Shown here one piece after another: positions 46,620 to 57,585 of a stretch of DNA of 64,000 nucleotides. The notes below the pieces were generated by a model, which had not been told where the DNA came from, did no database searches, and saw only the letters and a program-made list of their open reading frames with translations. Source of the DNA: Gordionus sp. m RMFG-2023 (Eukaryota > Nematomorpha > Gordioida > Chordodea > Parachordodidae); assembly GCF_954871325.1 (NCBI RefSeq), contig NC_088775.1:18267561-18331560 (forward strand), read 5' to 3'. Both the position numbers and the translations under genes were made by a program. Each line of letters begins with the position of its first letter. Position 1 is the stretch's first letter.

Positions 46620-48010
46620 AACTATCTCCACCTCTGTTCCATAAGTTGCATTTAGGGCCATGTATGTTCTCTCCAAATATACATCAAAGGGATCTCCCAA
46701 AAACCCCTACATCTGTTCAACAATATCCTTAATTCTCATAAAGAGACAGCATTGCTGTCTCAGAAAATTATAATGGCATTCTTCATCACAAGCTTCTTTG
46801 CTTATACATCTATAATAATGATTAACAATAATTTATTGTAAATAAAAATACCTGAAGAGACAATTTCCGTCACCAGTAATCCGTTCGGTAGAAAAATTAT
46901 TTCCAATCACACCCTTATCATATTTTGGATATCTGTTCTTGATCGCAAAATGAAAGCATTCAGAATGATATATTTTCCAATTTCTGTTTGTGGGAAGAAA
47001 AAGATTTGCATCCTCTTTCTTGGAAATTACAGTCTCTAATATAATTTTACCATCTAAAATATATGTATCAATCTACTAATTATACAAATTTTTACCTTTC
47101 TTATTTTGTATGTCCACTTCGCAATCTACAATCTTTAAATTGTGAGGCGGGGCAACTATTAAATTAAAAAATTAATTTTATCAATTCTTAAAAATATTAC
47201 TATAAGGTCGATGCTCATCAGGCTTTAGCATTTTCAATTCACTGATTGTTTTAACTCCATCATCTAAAAAATATGTATATTAAATATTTTTTTATTACCT
47301 TTTTTTTGACAATTATAATCGTCTCCAACTATCGTATTTAGTAATTTCAAAACTAGACATTTTAAAAAAGATTTAATATTAAATATGAAAATATTACCCT
47401 TCATATGATTTTCTTCGAATTAAGCTTTAAATTTTTAATTGCTGGTTCTTGAAAATTTTTTTCATCATCTAAAATAAGGAATATTATTTAATAATTAAGT
47501 CAACTGTATACCTTTAATGGTAGAAGAATGAAACTTTTTACTTGGTAACCTGGGAACTGTTTAAAAGATATTTAATAAATTTTTAAAAGTTTTAACCTTT
47601 TTTCTGTCCTGCTTTAATTGTGTCATCTTGATAAATATATAATTAATTTATTTATAAACTATACCTTTTCTTGTAACATAATGTTTTATGTTACAAATAT
47701 TTTCTAGAATTTTTATCTGTTTCCCACAGGCACTCATTACTCTACATTGCCTAAATATTATAAATATTTTGATGTTAAAAATCATAATTTATACTTTTGT
47801 CATTCACAACTGTAAAAGGACCCAGCCAAGGCCATGTCATTTTTCCACCCTTCCTATCAGCTCGACGTCTGTTCCAGATAAGCACCTTATCATTGTTTTA
47901 TAGGGAGTATTTTTCCCAGTATTGCGGGTTTTGTAATCCCTCGGCTGGAGCTGGGCTAAATTAATATTGCCTATGGCAATATTATGTATGTCTCGCATCT
48001 TGCAAACAAT
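46620..48010 (-). pseudogene. OTU-protease-like and integrase-tail (GPY/F-like) fragments, Ginger-like
   Basis: On the minus strand near 46900-46770 the text TERITGDGNCLFRCIS is the catalytic DGNCLFR motif of OTU-family cysteine proteases, which cleave ubiquitin chains. It is split by a short intron. Exon-like pieces with GT-AG spacing continue upstream to about 47620. Near 47900-47820 DRKGGKMTWPWLGPFTVVND resembles the GPY/F tail of Gypsy-type and Ginger-type integrases. As far as I recall, integrase plus OTU is a combination reported for some Ginger DNA transposons. The catalytic integrase core is not visible. It is a fossil with multiple breaks. Confidence 0.5.
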
Positions 48011-48079
48011 ACTTTGAAAATGTTTTCACAATGTTGGTAGAATATTTTACCCATAATATTTAACGACTCTAATATAAAT

Positions 48080-50180
48080 GAAAACTATACTTGTAGAACA
48101 AAAATGAGCAAGGCTATCATCAATGTTTTAGGACCTAAATCCAGGAGGTCAATTGACGATTTGAAAGATGGGCATACATATGCAATTCTAACAGATGCAT
48201 CTAATAAGGGAAATATTAAAATATCTCCCTTGATCCTCTGCTAATTCAACAAAATTAAGCTCGTTTCAAAATTTTCCCCCTCAAATAGTGAAAAACCCAA
48301 AGGCATAGCTAACCATATAATGGTAAATATAGCAGATTCGAGATTATCAATAAATTGCATGTCTGCTTTTTGATCTGATAATGCCTCAGTGAATTTGTTA
48401 AAAACAGAGTGTATTTACATAATTGAGTCAATACCCGCCATCGATTGAATTTTTAAATTTTATAAAGCTTTAAAAAATATTTCTTAAATAAAGATCATAA
48501 AAGCTGTTATAACATTTTGAAAATTTTTTTCAATAATGAAGGTAGAGGTATATTTAGGAATGATTTCACATGTAGGAAATCTACTACATGCTGTTAATGT
48601 GTAGTTGCTATCAGAAGAATCTTAATAAAGATTCACAAAATTATGCTGAAGATGTGTTCATCTTTACATTTAATAATTGACAGTAAATTTTATAGCACCA
48701 TTGCTAAAACTTAATTATATTTTATATTTAAATAATAGAACTAAATGTTTACCGTCGTTATTGAGATATTTAGACATATTATATATTTGTTAACCATTAG
48801 CTCGGTCTCTAATGTTGTTAAAGCAATCATTTCTCTCCTTTTCCCAGGCAGTTCATCAGGCTAAAAATGAGCTCGGGTGAGGCATTAGAATGAGGTAAGG
48901 AGAAGACATACTTGCATATTTTTTTCCAAGCCTGGGGATTTATCGTTATTACGAAAAAATTCTACCCATTTCTCCTCTGCTTTTAGATCATCTAACTTTA
49001 AATATTTTGGCGAATCATAAAAAAGAGAGAGAATTACAATCTCCTCAAACATGATATCAATGTCTTTCGGTATTTTTTATATATTTATTAAATTATAAAA
49101 ACCATCAATTGATGGTTTCTGTTCCAAGGTCATAATAATACATTTGTAATTAGAGTTATTAAAATCAAATTTTGAGTGTAAATATTCTAAAATTGTCTTA
49201 ATAATAATAACTGCTTCATTTAAAAATGTATTAATTAGAGTATTATTTGAACATTTTAATATAATATTTTTAGCAAGCCATAAAATTTATTATCAATTTT
49301 TAGCTGTAGAGATGAACAGAGCTGTAGCATGATTTTGTGAATCTTTTTTAATAAAGAATATTCTGATTGCAAGGGAATATTAATTGCATGAAGTAGATTT
49401 CCTACACGTGAAACGAATCCTAAATATGCTTCTGCCATTTCATACTCGAAAAATTTTGACAGCTTTTAAAATCTCTATTTAAGAAGTATTATTTTTAAGG
49501 TTTGTAAAATTTTAAAATTCTATCGATGGCAGGTATTAATGACAACCACCTGATATATATATATCGCAACAACTCACACCATTCCAAGTCAGACCACTTC
49601 ATCAATTCTTTTAATTCAATAACTCTTTTAGTTGATAAATTAAATTCGTTAAAACATTTCTTCACTATTATTTCGACATCCTCAGATAGTATATTCATTG
49701 CCTTCTTGCAAGAATTATGTAGTATATGGCATATAGAGCCAATTGGTATTAATTCATTATTGTACTGCCTCAATTCTGTAACTTTGGTTTTTGTCAAAAT
49801 TTACAGAGGCATTATCAGCGCAGAAAGCTGACATGCAAATCACTGGTAACCCCGAATCAGCTATATTTACCATTATGTGGCTAGCTACATTGTTGGATTT
49901 TTTAATATCAGAGGAAATAATTTTAACAGTTTTATTGAAATGTTCTTATTCTTGTTGAAATAGCGAAGGATCGAGGGAAATGTTTTAATATTTCCCTTAT
50001 TAAATGCATCTGTTAGAATTGCATATGGATGCCCATCTTTCAAATCGTTTAGAATTGACCTCTAGGATTCAGGTACTAAAACACTTGTGATAGCCTTGCT
50101 CATTTCTGTTCTGCCACAAGTAAGGTTTACACTTATATTGGAGTCGTTAAATATCATGAGAAAAAGATTCGACCCACATT
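48080..50180. pseudogene. hAT transposase remnants as an inverted duplication
   Basis: Minus-strand 50140-49240 holds hAT-like text: MTKTKVTELRQYNNELIPIG, SICHILHNSCKKAMNIL, and MAEAYLGFVSRVGNLLHAI. Plus-strand 48080-48780 repeats the same region in the opposite direction: ATGAGCAAGGCTATCA and GATTTGAAAGATGGGCATAC match the reverse complement of 50110-50020. The two arms make a large, imperfect hairpin with about 0.5 kb between them. Both arms have stops. Confidence 0.65.
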
Positions 50181-52006
50181 GTGATGATATAGCTCCGTGA
50201 ATGTTAAACTACATGATAGATGTATACGATTTCCGCAAATGTAGTTGCATCTGTATTATTTATTATTTTTGAGAATATTTTTGTATTGCAATTGATGTAG
50301 ATATACTCCCCTGTACTGACTTATATGAATGAAAGATTTATTATTGGATAAAAATAAAACAGGATAGAAAGAAATTTACAAACTAGACATGTTTATAAAT
50401 ATTTAAAATTTATTTTAAAAATATAAAAATAATCAATTAATGTCTCTCAAAATTATTATTTATATATTAAAAACGTTAAAATACTAAAAAAATATTTTTT
50501 GGGAGAAATTAAAAAAATGCGGTAGATTTTTGCGGGAGATTTCTAATTGCGGTAGTTTTGCGGGAGAGAGATGTCTGCGTGTAAACTAAATAATTGCGGG
50601 AGTCTCCCGCTGATGGGGGGAGACATGGCAACCCTGGCTCATATGTGGTATCCTTGACCCCCATATTGTACACTTCCAAATTCTGCAGATTATATTCTTT
50701 AAGTGTGTTTGAGTCATCGTCATCGTCATCATCTATTACTTCGATGTTCATAGCATGGTTCATATTCAATTGACAATCACGATCTTTGTAATCAGAAGAT
50801 CTATTGTAAGTATTATTGTCATTTTTTTATTGGTTGGGCCTCAACGAATATTTCGAAAAACCATTAATATTTTGAGGGTTGTGTCTGTGCTGACCACGCC
50901 GGGGATAGTTGGTTCGGTTGTCACCTCTATAGCAGTCATCCCGTCGATCAGGGTTTTGATGATGGTCAGAGTCGTGACGATTGCCATGGACGTTGTACCC
51001 GCTATTATTGTATCGATCGTCGTAGTAGTTATCGTTGCGATTATCGAAACGGTTGCGGCTATAGTGACAATTATCGTAGCTTTGATGAAAAAGATTGTCG
51101 TGGAAGTTGCTATGCCGTCCGTTGAATCGTTTGTCGCGGTTGTTTTCTTAGCATATATCGTAGCGTTCATCAAATCGTTTGTCACGGCAATAGTCGCAGC
51201 GTAAATCGTAACGTTCATCGAAATGTTGTGCGGGGCGATTGTCATTGATGAACTGGGGTTGCTTGATAAGAGAATTACCATGTGCGTGAGAGTCCCGAAT
51301 GGGTTTTGTTGTTACGTAACTATTTTTGACTCTGCCCATGTGATTAACCTCTTGTACACTAGGTGATACATTCAAATGTTACAATTTCATCTCACCCTTG
51401 ATGACATTTGGGTCCGCGGTGTCTTCCTCTAGACCTAGATTGTAAATGTCTTCTACGGTCATAGAGCTCTTGACCGCTTTCCTGATATCTTTGGAATACG
51501 AAGATACACTCACTTTCTCAATAATTCTCTGAATGACATTAAATTTACATTCTTTATTGAGTCGTGCTACGCGCGTGACCCAAGCCGAGAATGTCTCATC
51601 CTTGCCTTGAGTTGCAGCATAAAATAATGATAGTTTAGCGTTCTCGGTCTTCGTTGGATGTTGTAACTTGAATTTGCCAAGCAGGGTGATTGGGTTCTGG
51701 AAGTCTTCCTCAGTGCAAATTGCCCCAATATTATTGAATTCGTCATCAGGAAGACTTCGGAGAAATAAAGCGGCCTTTTATCCATTGGAGATCTTGCTGG
51801 TGTTGAAGAAATTCTGCAATTTTCCTATGTAGGCGCTGTCATCGCTATTAAAATCCAGCTTGACAAATTCAGTCATATATTCAAAGCATCCATCGTAAGA
51901 GAATTATAATCGATAAAGGCGCGAAATAGAATAAATGTACATTGCCAAATCAAGATCAAATTATGAGATAGTACTTACGCAAAGTTCGGACGTAGATTGG
52001 CCTCCA

Positions 52007-52319
52007 TGTTGGAATTGTTTTAAAATCCACATTTATTATTTGATAGATAATTACAATACATTTTATTTTTAATCATAATTGAAATTTTATTACATGATAA
52101 ATTTCATTTTTATTTTTTAACCTCAATTACATTTTTTTTATCCCTTTATATATCTTTTTTTAAACAATAATAAAAAAAATAACTAATACAAATTGATGTA
52201 TATAAAAAAATCATAATATCAAATTTTCACCGATTAAATTTAAATACAATTTGATATATAAAAAAATAAATCAAATGCCAAAATAAATAATAAAATAACA
52301 TCGATCAACATATTCAACA
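52007..52319 (-). repeat. Right LTR of the Gypsy-like fossil
   Basis: It starts TGTTGGAATTG and ends TCAACA next to the TCTAA duplication. It is the 5' LTR in the element's own (minus) orientation. Confidence 0.88.
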
Positions 52320-52793
52320 TCTAAAATGTAACAGAGAGTTATATTAGTTTCTTCAACTTTTGTCAATGTAAGTTGCTAAGAATTATATTATATTATGTGA
52401 TTTTTTAAAACCATTATCAATTGTGGCATATGTTTGAATTAATAACCTTTTTTATAACTTGTAATTCTTTAGGTGTAAATTTTTTTAATCCATCAAGCGA
52501 AAATATTTTATAATGTAATAAATAGATTTTGTATTAAAAATATTATTTTTAGAAATGTCTTGTATTGTTTTAATTATTTATATGCTCGTTTATTTTCTGC
52601 ATAATATAAGAAAGGACAAAATATGAAATTTAGAATAATTGTTCAGAGTTAGCAAATTTTAAAATATAATATATTAATATAAAACTCGGCCGAAGGCCTG
52701 CAAATTAGGGGGTATGAGGGGCTTTGTTCTCATGAAATTTTTCTAGTTGAGCCCCCTGAGACTGTAATGGCTAACGACGCCCCTGTTCTAAAA

Positions 52794-53045
52794 TTATAAT
52801 AATATCAATTAATATATTCTAAAATTTATAAATATCAATTAATATATTCTAAATGATATAGTATCAATTAATATATGAGATAAATTATACATACAATTTT
52901 GCATCCATTTTCAAATTTTAGCGTAAAATTAAAAAAGTATTAAAAAAAGCAAACCGCTTGCTGTAAAAAAATCTAATTTGCACAATACCATCTAAAATGC
53001 ATTATTAGCTTTTAAAACGGAGCGTTGCAATGCTCAATTTATAAC
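52794..53045. other. Original host intergenic DNA between the small gene and THOC5
   Basis: A short repeat TATCAATTAATATATTCTAA occurs about three times at 52800-52880. The rest is unique A/T-rich DNA that, without the outer hAT, would join directly to the 66-residue gene at 40905. Confidence 0.5.
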
Positions 53046-53225
53046 ATTTCAGTCAACTTTTACAACTATTCTACTGGCAACGGAACTTATACATCATAAT
53101 TACCCCTTTCTTCTCTTCGCTATTCAAACTGAATACATAGTCTTACCGCCCATTCAAATAAAACGGGTAAACATAATGTATGTGATATATATTAATACAC
53201 TAATAACGCTTATCCTACTCCTAGT
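53046..53225 (+). promoter_or_regulatory. Upstream module of THOC5 shared with HYPK
   Basis: It contains ACTATTCTACTGGCAACGG, ACTTATACATCA, TACATAGTCTTACCGCCCA and AAAACGGGTAAACATAATGT in the same order and orientation as at HYPK (8590-8800, minus). Similarity resumes across the insertion point: ACGCTTATCCTACTCCTAG here joins TCCTAGTGATGAATTTC at 58089, matching ACGCTTCAACTCCTGGTG and GAATGAATTTC at HYPK. The MITE and hAT therefore landed inside a pre-existing module. Confidence 0.6.
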
Positions 53226-53448
53226 TAGTGTTGTTAAACGGCTCGTTTTGAGCCGATTTTTAATAACGGCCAACTCAATACTTCATCTAGAATAATATTA
53301 CGCAAGTCTGAAGATTTTGTTTGTAGAAGGAACAAAGGTTTAGCCATCTATTAGCGAAATCTCGAGGCTTAGGTAATATTTTTCTGGCTAAAATATTGAA
53401 TTAGCCGTTTTTAAAAATCAGCTCAAAACGAGCCGTTTAATAATACTA
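53226..53448. mobile_element. Second copy of the TAGTGTTGTT hAT MITE
   Basis: Same ends and interior as 333-555, 223 bp. Flanks are CTCCTAGT (53218-53225) and CTCCTAGC (53449-53456), seven of eight matching. The right-hand octamer is also the left duplication of the next hAT. Confidence 0.88.
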
Positions 53449-53510
53449 CTCCTAGCTAGGGGTGGGACCAATACCAATATAATATTGGTTTACAATACCA
53501 ATACCAATAT

Positions 53511-55185
53511 CAGGGTTTCGAACCGTTTAGTATAACGGTTCGGTTCGTTCCGGTTTTTAGTTTAAAATTTTATAAAGGTTTTGTTCCATTTCGGTTTTTT
53601 AAAAAAAAATCATATCGGTTCGGTTCGGTTTATAATTTATAACGGTTCTTTTCGGTTTGTTCCGGTTTTTATAAATTTAATTTAAAAAAAAATTAATCAT
53701 TAACCATGTATATATTAATTTTAGAGAAAAATCTTTTTAGTTTATAATTTCTTATTTAATTTATCCATGATAATCTAATAGATATTTTTATTAAATTTAG
53801 GAAATATAAATTAGACAAATTAGTTTTTTTTATTTCATAAATAAATAAGATAAAAACAAACATGCGTAAATACAATAATCAATAAAATAATATGTATACT
53901 ATACTATTTAGGTTTAAAAAGAGAATTCGAACGGATAACTAAAATATTTTATAATATTTCAGGATATAATTTAGTTCTCTGCGCAGAGAGTATAAACTTA
54001 AGGCTTTAAAATGCTCTTTCTACGGAGACCTGCGTAGCTGGAACTGCTAGCACAGTTATAGCTAACTTATAAAGTTCTGGCATACTATTCTTTACATTTT
54101 CCCAATAATTCAAAAGATTAGTATCTTTTTCTAATCTCTCTTTATTATCAAATGACCGAATTATATATTCTATTTCTATACATTTATTATAATTTTCGAT
54201 GCCCTGAGAATTATTCTTATTAAGACTTTCATGCGACTTTAATAAATCTTCAAAATCATCATCTAAATTATCCTTCGAATACGAACACGTAGGCATAGTA
54301 TTTAGAATTTCAATATTCTGATTATTTAGATTTTGTGTCAAGTTCCAATTTTTACACAATGTTTTCTGGCGATCTCTCTTTCTTCAAAAGTTAAAAATAC
54401 ATTATATCTAGGGTCGAGATAAATAGCAGAGCAAAAAACTACATTTTTATAATTTATTTCTCATGCTTTCATCGTAGAAACTAAAAGTCTGGCAAATGGA
54501 GTGTCTACTTTACTCGTTTGCATGAGACATTTGATCCACGCAGCATAAAAATCGCCCATTGTCAATTGTTCACTTTGTAAATATTTTGTCAAAACATAAG
54601 CTGGATATAAAGCTTTTAATATGTCACTAATTATTTCCCATTCATTCTCTGATAAACATTTTTGATCGCTTTGGAGCGATATTTCTTGGCAAAAGCTTTT
54701 TAACTCTAGTAATCTCTCCAACATTAAATAGATAGAGTTCCATCTTGTGCAACAATCTATTAGTGGTTTTTTCAAATTTAATTTTGAGAGAATAGCCATT
54801 GTTGTCTGATTTCTTATTTTTTTGCAGATGTTTCTTGCTTTATTTATAATGACAATTTCATTTGAATTTTTAATGCAATCATTAATTAAAAATATTTAAT
54901 TTGATATATAATGTTGATAATATGGAAATATTTAATTTGAAAAGAAATCACCAATTTAAAAAATGCCCCCAAGGAAAATTAAAATTTTAAATTTAGGTTA
55001 ATAATTTAAAATTAATTATTTTTAAAACCGTTTTGAACCGGTTTAAACCGGTTCAAAATATTTATAACGGTTCGGTTTGCTCTTTTAATATTTTCTTCAT
55101 AATGGTTCGGTTAAGGTTACGGTTCAGAAAATCATAACGGTTCATTCCGGTTTTCCGGTTCGGTTCGGTTCGGTTCGAACCCCTG
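53511..55185 (-). mobile_element. hAT nested in a hAT, perfect 8-bp duplication
   Basis: The ends are CAGGGTTTCGAACCG and CGGTTCGAACCCCTG, and the target duplication ACCAATAT lies at 53503-53510 and 55186-55193. It fell into one of the ACCAATA subterminal repeats of its host element. Both subterminal regions are rich in GGTTCGGTTC words. Length 1.7 kb, internally deleted. Confidence 0.93.
54006..54799 (-). pseudogene. hAT transposase, C-terminal half only
   Basis: Two minus-strand frames (54799-54461 and 54359-54006). The first holds the TRWNS block (DCCTRWNSIYLMLERLLELK) and YPAYVLTKYL. The second ends in ELYKLAITVLAVPATQVSVE followed by RAF, the start of the dimerisation motif. The BED finger and the first catalytic block are absent, and less than 400 bp remain before the element's end. 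A frame break lies between the two pieces. It cannot encode an active enzyme. Confidence 0.85.
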
Positions 55186-55356
55186 ACCAATATAAACCAA
55201 TATATAATTATATATTGGTATTGTTTTTACAACCAATACCAATACCAATTACCTAAATATATTGGCTTTGAAATATTGTTTAAATACAATTTTAACCAAT
55301 ACCAATACCAATATTAAAAATTTAAAATAGATAAATACATAAAATTATTTGGTTTT

Positions 55357-55590
55357 ATCGTGGATAATTATAATGTGGATAATTATATCGTGGATAATTA
55401 TATCGTGGATAATTATATCGTGGATAATTATATCGTGGATAATTATATCGTGGATAATTATATCGTGGATAATTATATCGTGGATAATTATATCGTGGAT
55501 AATTATATCGTGGATAATTATATCGTGGATAATTATATCGTGGATAATTATATCGTGGATAATTATATCGTGGATAATTATATCGTGGTA
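55357..55590 (+). repeat. 15-bp minisatellite, about 15 copies
   Basis: The unit GTGGATAATTATATC is repeated almost without error. Because 15 is a multiple of three, all frames stay open and give artefactual repeat peptides. It lies upstream of the transposase gene in the hAT. Confidence 0.95.
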
Positions 55591-55759
55591 TTTTTTTTAC
55601 TTTCATTCATAAACATATTACATCTGTTATTTATTCCAAATATTCCTGTGATATCAATATTGGTGTTATTTATAATTATAGTTTATTTTTATTATGGAAG
55701 TAAGTTTTCTATATGATATCTATCAATTTTATCTATTTATTCATTTAGGATATTATAAT

Positions 55760-57585
55760 GAATGAAAACCAAATCGAGTTAATAAATAGATAATGATGTT
55801 GATACTAATAATAATATCGATAATGAACAAGAAGAATCAACGATATCTAATAAAAGACGAAATACAGCAAAAATCTGGGAATTTTATACTAGTTGTGATA
55901 ACAAAAAAAAGGCTATTTGTAATAAATGTAAAAAAAAATTATCTATTCCCAATTTTGGAACCTCAGGATTATGGACACATCTTAAATCCATCCACCCAAC
56001 TTTATATAAGAAATGTGAACAAATAAATAATGGCAGTAAAAAAATTAACACCATAAAATCATTTTTAATTAATAATGTAAATAATAAAGCTAATTTAAAT
56101 AATTTAATTATGGACTTTTTTATTCAAAATAATTTAGCCTTTTCAATGGTTGAAAATGAGTCATTTAAAAATTTAATAAGCTTTTGCAACCCCTCATTAA
56201 CATTAATTTCTAGAAAAACACTTAAAAAAGAAATTATGAAACATTATCATAGTTCTTTTATCAATTTAAAATCTGTACTTTCTAAAATTACTTCTAAATT
56301 TTCTTTAACAATGGACATTTGGTCCTCTCCAAATAAAATACCCTTTATGGGCATAACCATTCATTATATTGATACTGATTTTAAATTAATTAATAATTTA
56401 TTAGATTTTATTCCTTTTTAAATCAGCACATAAAGCTATTAATATTTATAATATTTTTAATTGTGTATTAAAAGTAAAATTTGAAATTGATTTTTTTGTA
56501 TTACATTAGATAATGCTAGTAATAATTTAGCATTTTTAAAAATTTTAAAACTAAAAGACAATTTTGATAATGTGTGCAAATATTTTTGCCATATTATCCA
56601 TTTGTCTATCATGGCTGCATTGGAACCTCTAAATCCAACTTTAAAAAAAATAAGAAATTTTTAAAAAATTTTTAAACTTTCTATATCTAAATTTAATAAA
56701 CTTGAAAAATATATCTTGAAAAAAATCCAAATTTAAAATTTCCTCACCCTATTTTGGATATACCAACACGTTGGAATTCAACGTACCAAATGCTCGAAAG
56801 GGCTATATTTCTCAAACCTTATCTCACAATATATACCAATCATTAACAAAATACTAATGAAGAATATTATATTAGTGCCTTAGCTTGGAATAATATTGAA
56901 ATATACCGAGAATTTTTAGAACCATTTAATTTTGCTACAGAGAGGGCCTCATGTGCTAATACTCCATCAGTTTCAACAATCATTCCTTTATATTCCAGTA
57001 TTTTTGAGCACGTTGAGAGTTATAATAATAATCCTAATGCTATTTTAAAGACAGCTTCATTAGCTGCCTTGACAAAACTTAATAAATACTATAATTTTAA
57101 TAAACACCTATATATTATTTCAACAATGATTGACCCAAGGTTTAAACTATCAAGTCACTTATTAAAGCATAATAGTATAGAAACTCTTATTGGAATATAA
57201 TATTTATAAAACAAATAATTACAATTCAGCTGAACCTACAAATGAAACACAAAATAACAAAAAATTATTTTTTTTTGACAAAATATATCAGGTTGAACCT
57301 AGTCACAACAATAATAACTTAGAAATAAGCAAATATGTGGATGAAGCCACAATTTGTAATGATACAAATCCATTAGACTGGTGGAAATTAAATAAAAATA
57401 GATATCCAATATTATCAAAAATTGCCAGAGATTATCTTGCAATTCCAGCTTCTTCATCTAGCTCTGAAAGGGCTTTTTCAGAAGGAAGGTATATTATAAC
57501 AGATCAACGTTGTTCACTACATGAGCATACTATCCAAGCTTGCCTGTGCTTAAAAAGTTGGATGCGCATGAAGGATTCTTCTTAA
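55760..57585 (+). pseudogene. hAT transposase with BED zinc finger, frame breaks
   Basis: The likely start is the ATG at 55760 (MNENQIELIN), after which the frame shifts near 55790. The next frame reads a BED finger: WEFYTSC, AICNKCKKKL, SGLWTHLKSIHP. It goes on to MDFFIQNNLAFSMVENESF and TMDIWSSPNKIPFMGITIHY, the first catalytic region. Breaks follow between 56421 and 57190. The C terminus is clear: NPLDWWKLNKNRYPILSKIA, then AIPASSSSSERAFS and QACLCLKSWMR, ending at 57585. The order is the full hAT architecture, so this was a complete autonomous copy before a handful of frame breaks. Confidence 0.88.

Larger units (their letters stand above)
45589..50637. mobile_element. hAT element nested in the LTR fossil
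   Basis: The ends are CAGGGTTGCCACG and CATGGCAACCCTGG. Flanking octamers ATCATATG (45581-45588) and CTCATATG (50638-50645) match at seven of eight. The right end aligns with the solo end at 31178. It contains tandem repeats (45770-46450), a fragment with an OTU-protease-like motif and an integrase tail (46620-48010), and hAT transposase text in both orientations (48080-50180). Confidence 0.8.
44552..52319 (-). mobile_element. Gypsy-like LTR-retrotransposon fossil, minus orientation
   Basis: LTRs of about 307 and 313 bp begin TGTTGGAATT and end ATATTCAACA. The 5-bp target duplication is TCTAA at 44547-44551 and 52320-52324. Parts in minus orientation: a gag-like region (about 50650-51900) and a short pol segment at the start of reverse transcriptase (44932-45435). 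By eye the LTRs differ by roughly a tenth, so it is old. It is broken, with several breaks and much of pol absent, and a hAT is inserted in it (45589-50637). Confidence 0.85.
40906..52785. mobile_element. Outer non-autonomous hAT, split by nested insertions
   Basis: The left end CAGTGGCGTCACTATAGG and right end GGCTAACGACGCCCCTG are flanked by TTCTAAAA at 40898-40905 and 52786-52793, a perfect 8-bp duplication. The element's own DNA is 40906-41579, 43687-44551 and 52325-52785. Insertions are a second copy of the same family (41588-43678) and an LTR-element fossil (44552-52319). Own length without insertions is about 2 kb, non-coding. Confidence 0.9.

Noticed and set aside
50755-51281. Overlapping open frames of about 146-149 residues rich in V/I and T/I on opposite strands
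   Set aside because: They overlap the gag-like region of the LTR fossil and look like low-complexity shadows of its repeated R/D/Y-rich coding.
53165-53195. Spliced-leader RNA gene (CGGGTAAACAT resembles the exon/intron boundary of nematode SL1)
   Set aside because: Only two copies are visible, both placed before genes, with no Sm-site and hairpin layout I can recognise. A donor-like word alone is weak. It is mentioned only as an alternative.
55349-55716. Open frames with repeated SWIII, NYIVD or YNYPR peptides on both strands
   Set aside because: They are produced by the 15-bp minisatellite, whose length is a multiple of three. All frames stay open for that reason alone.
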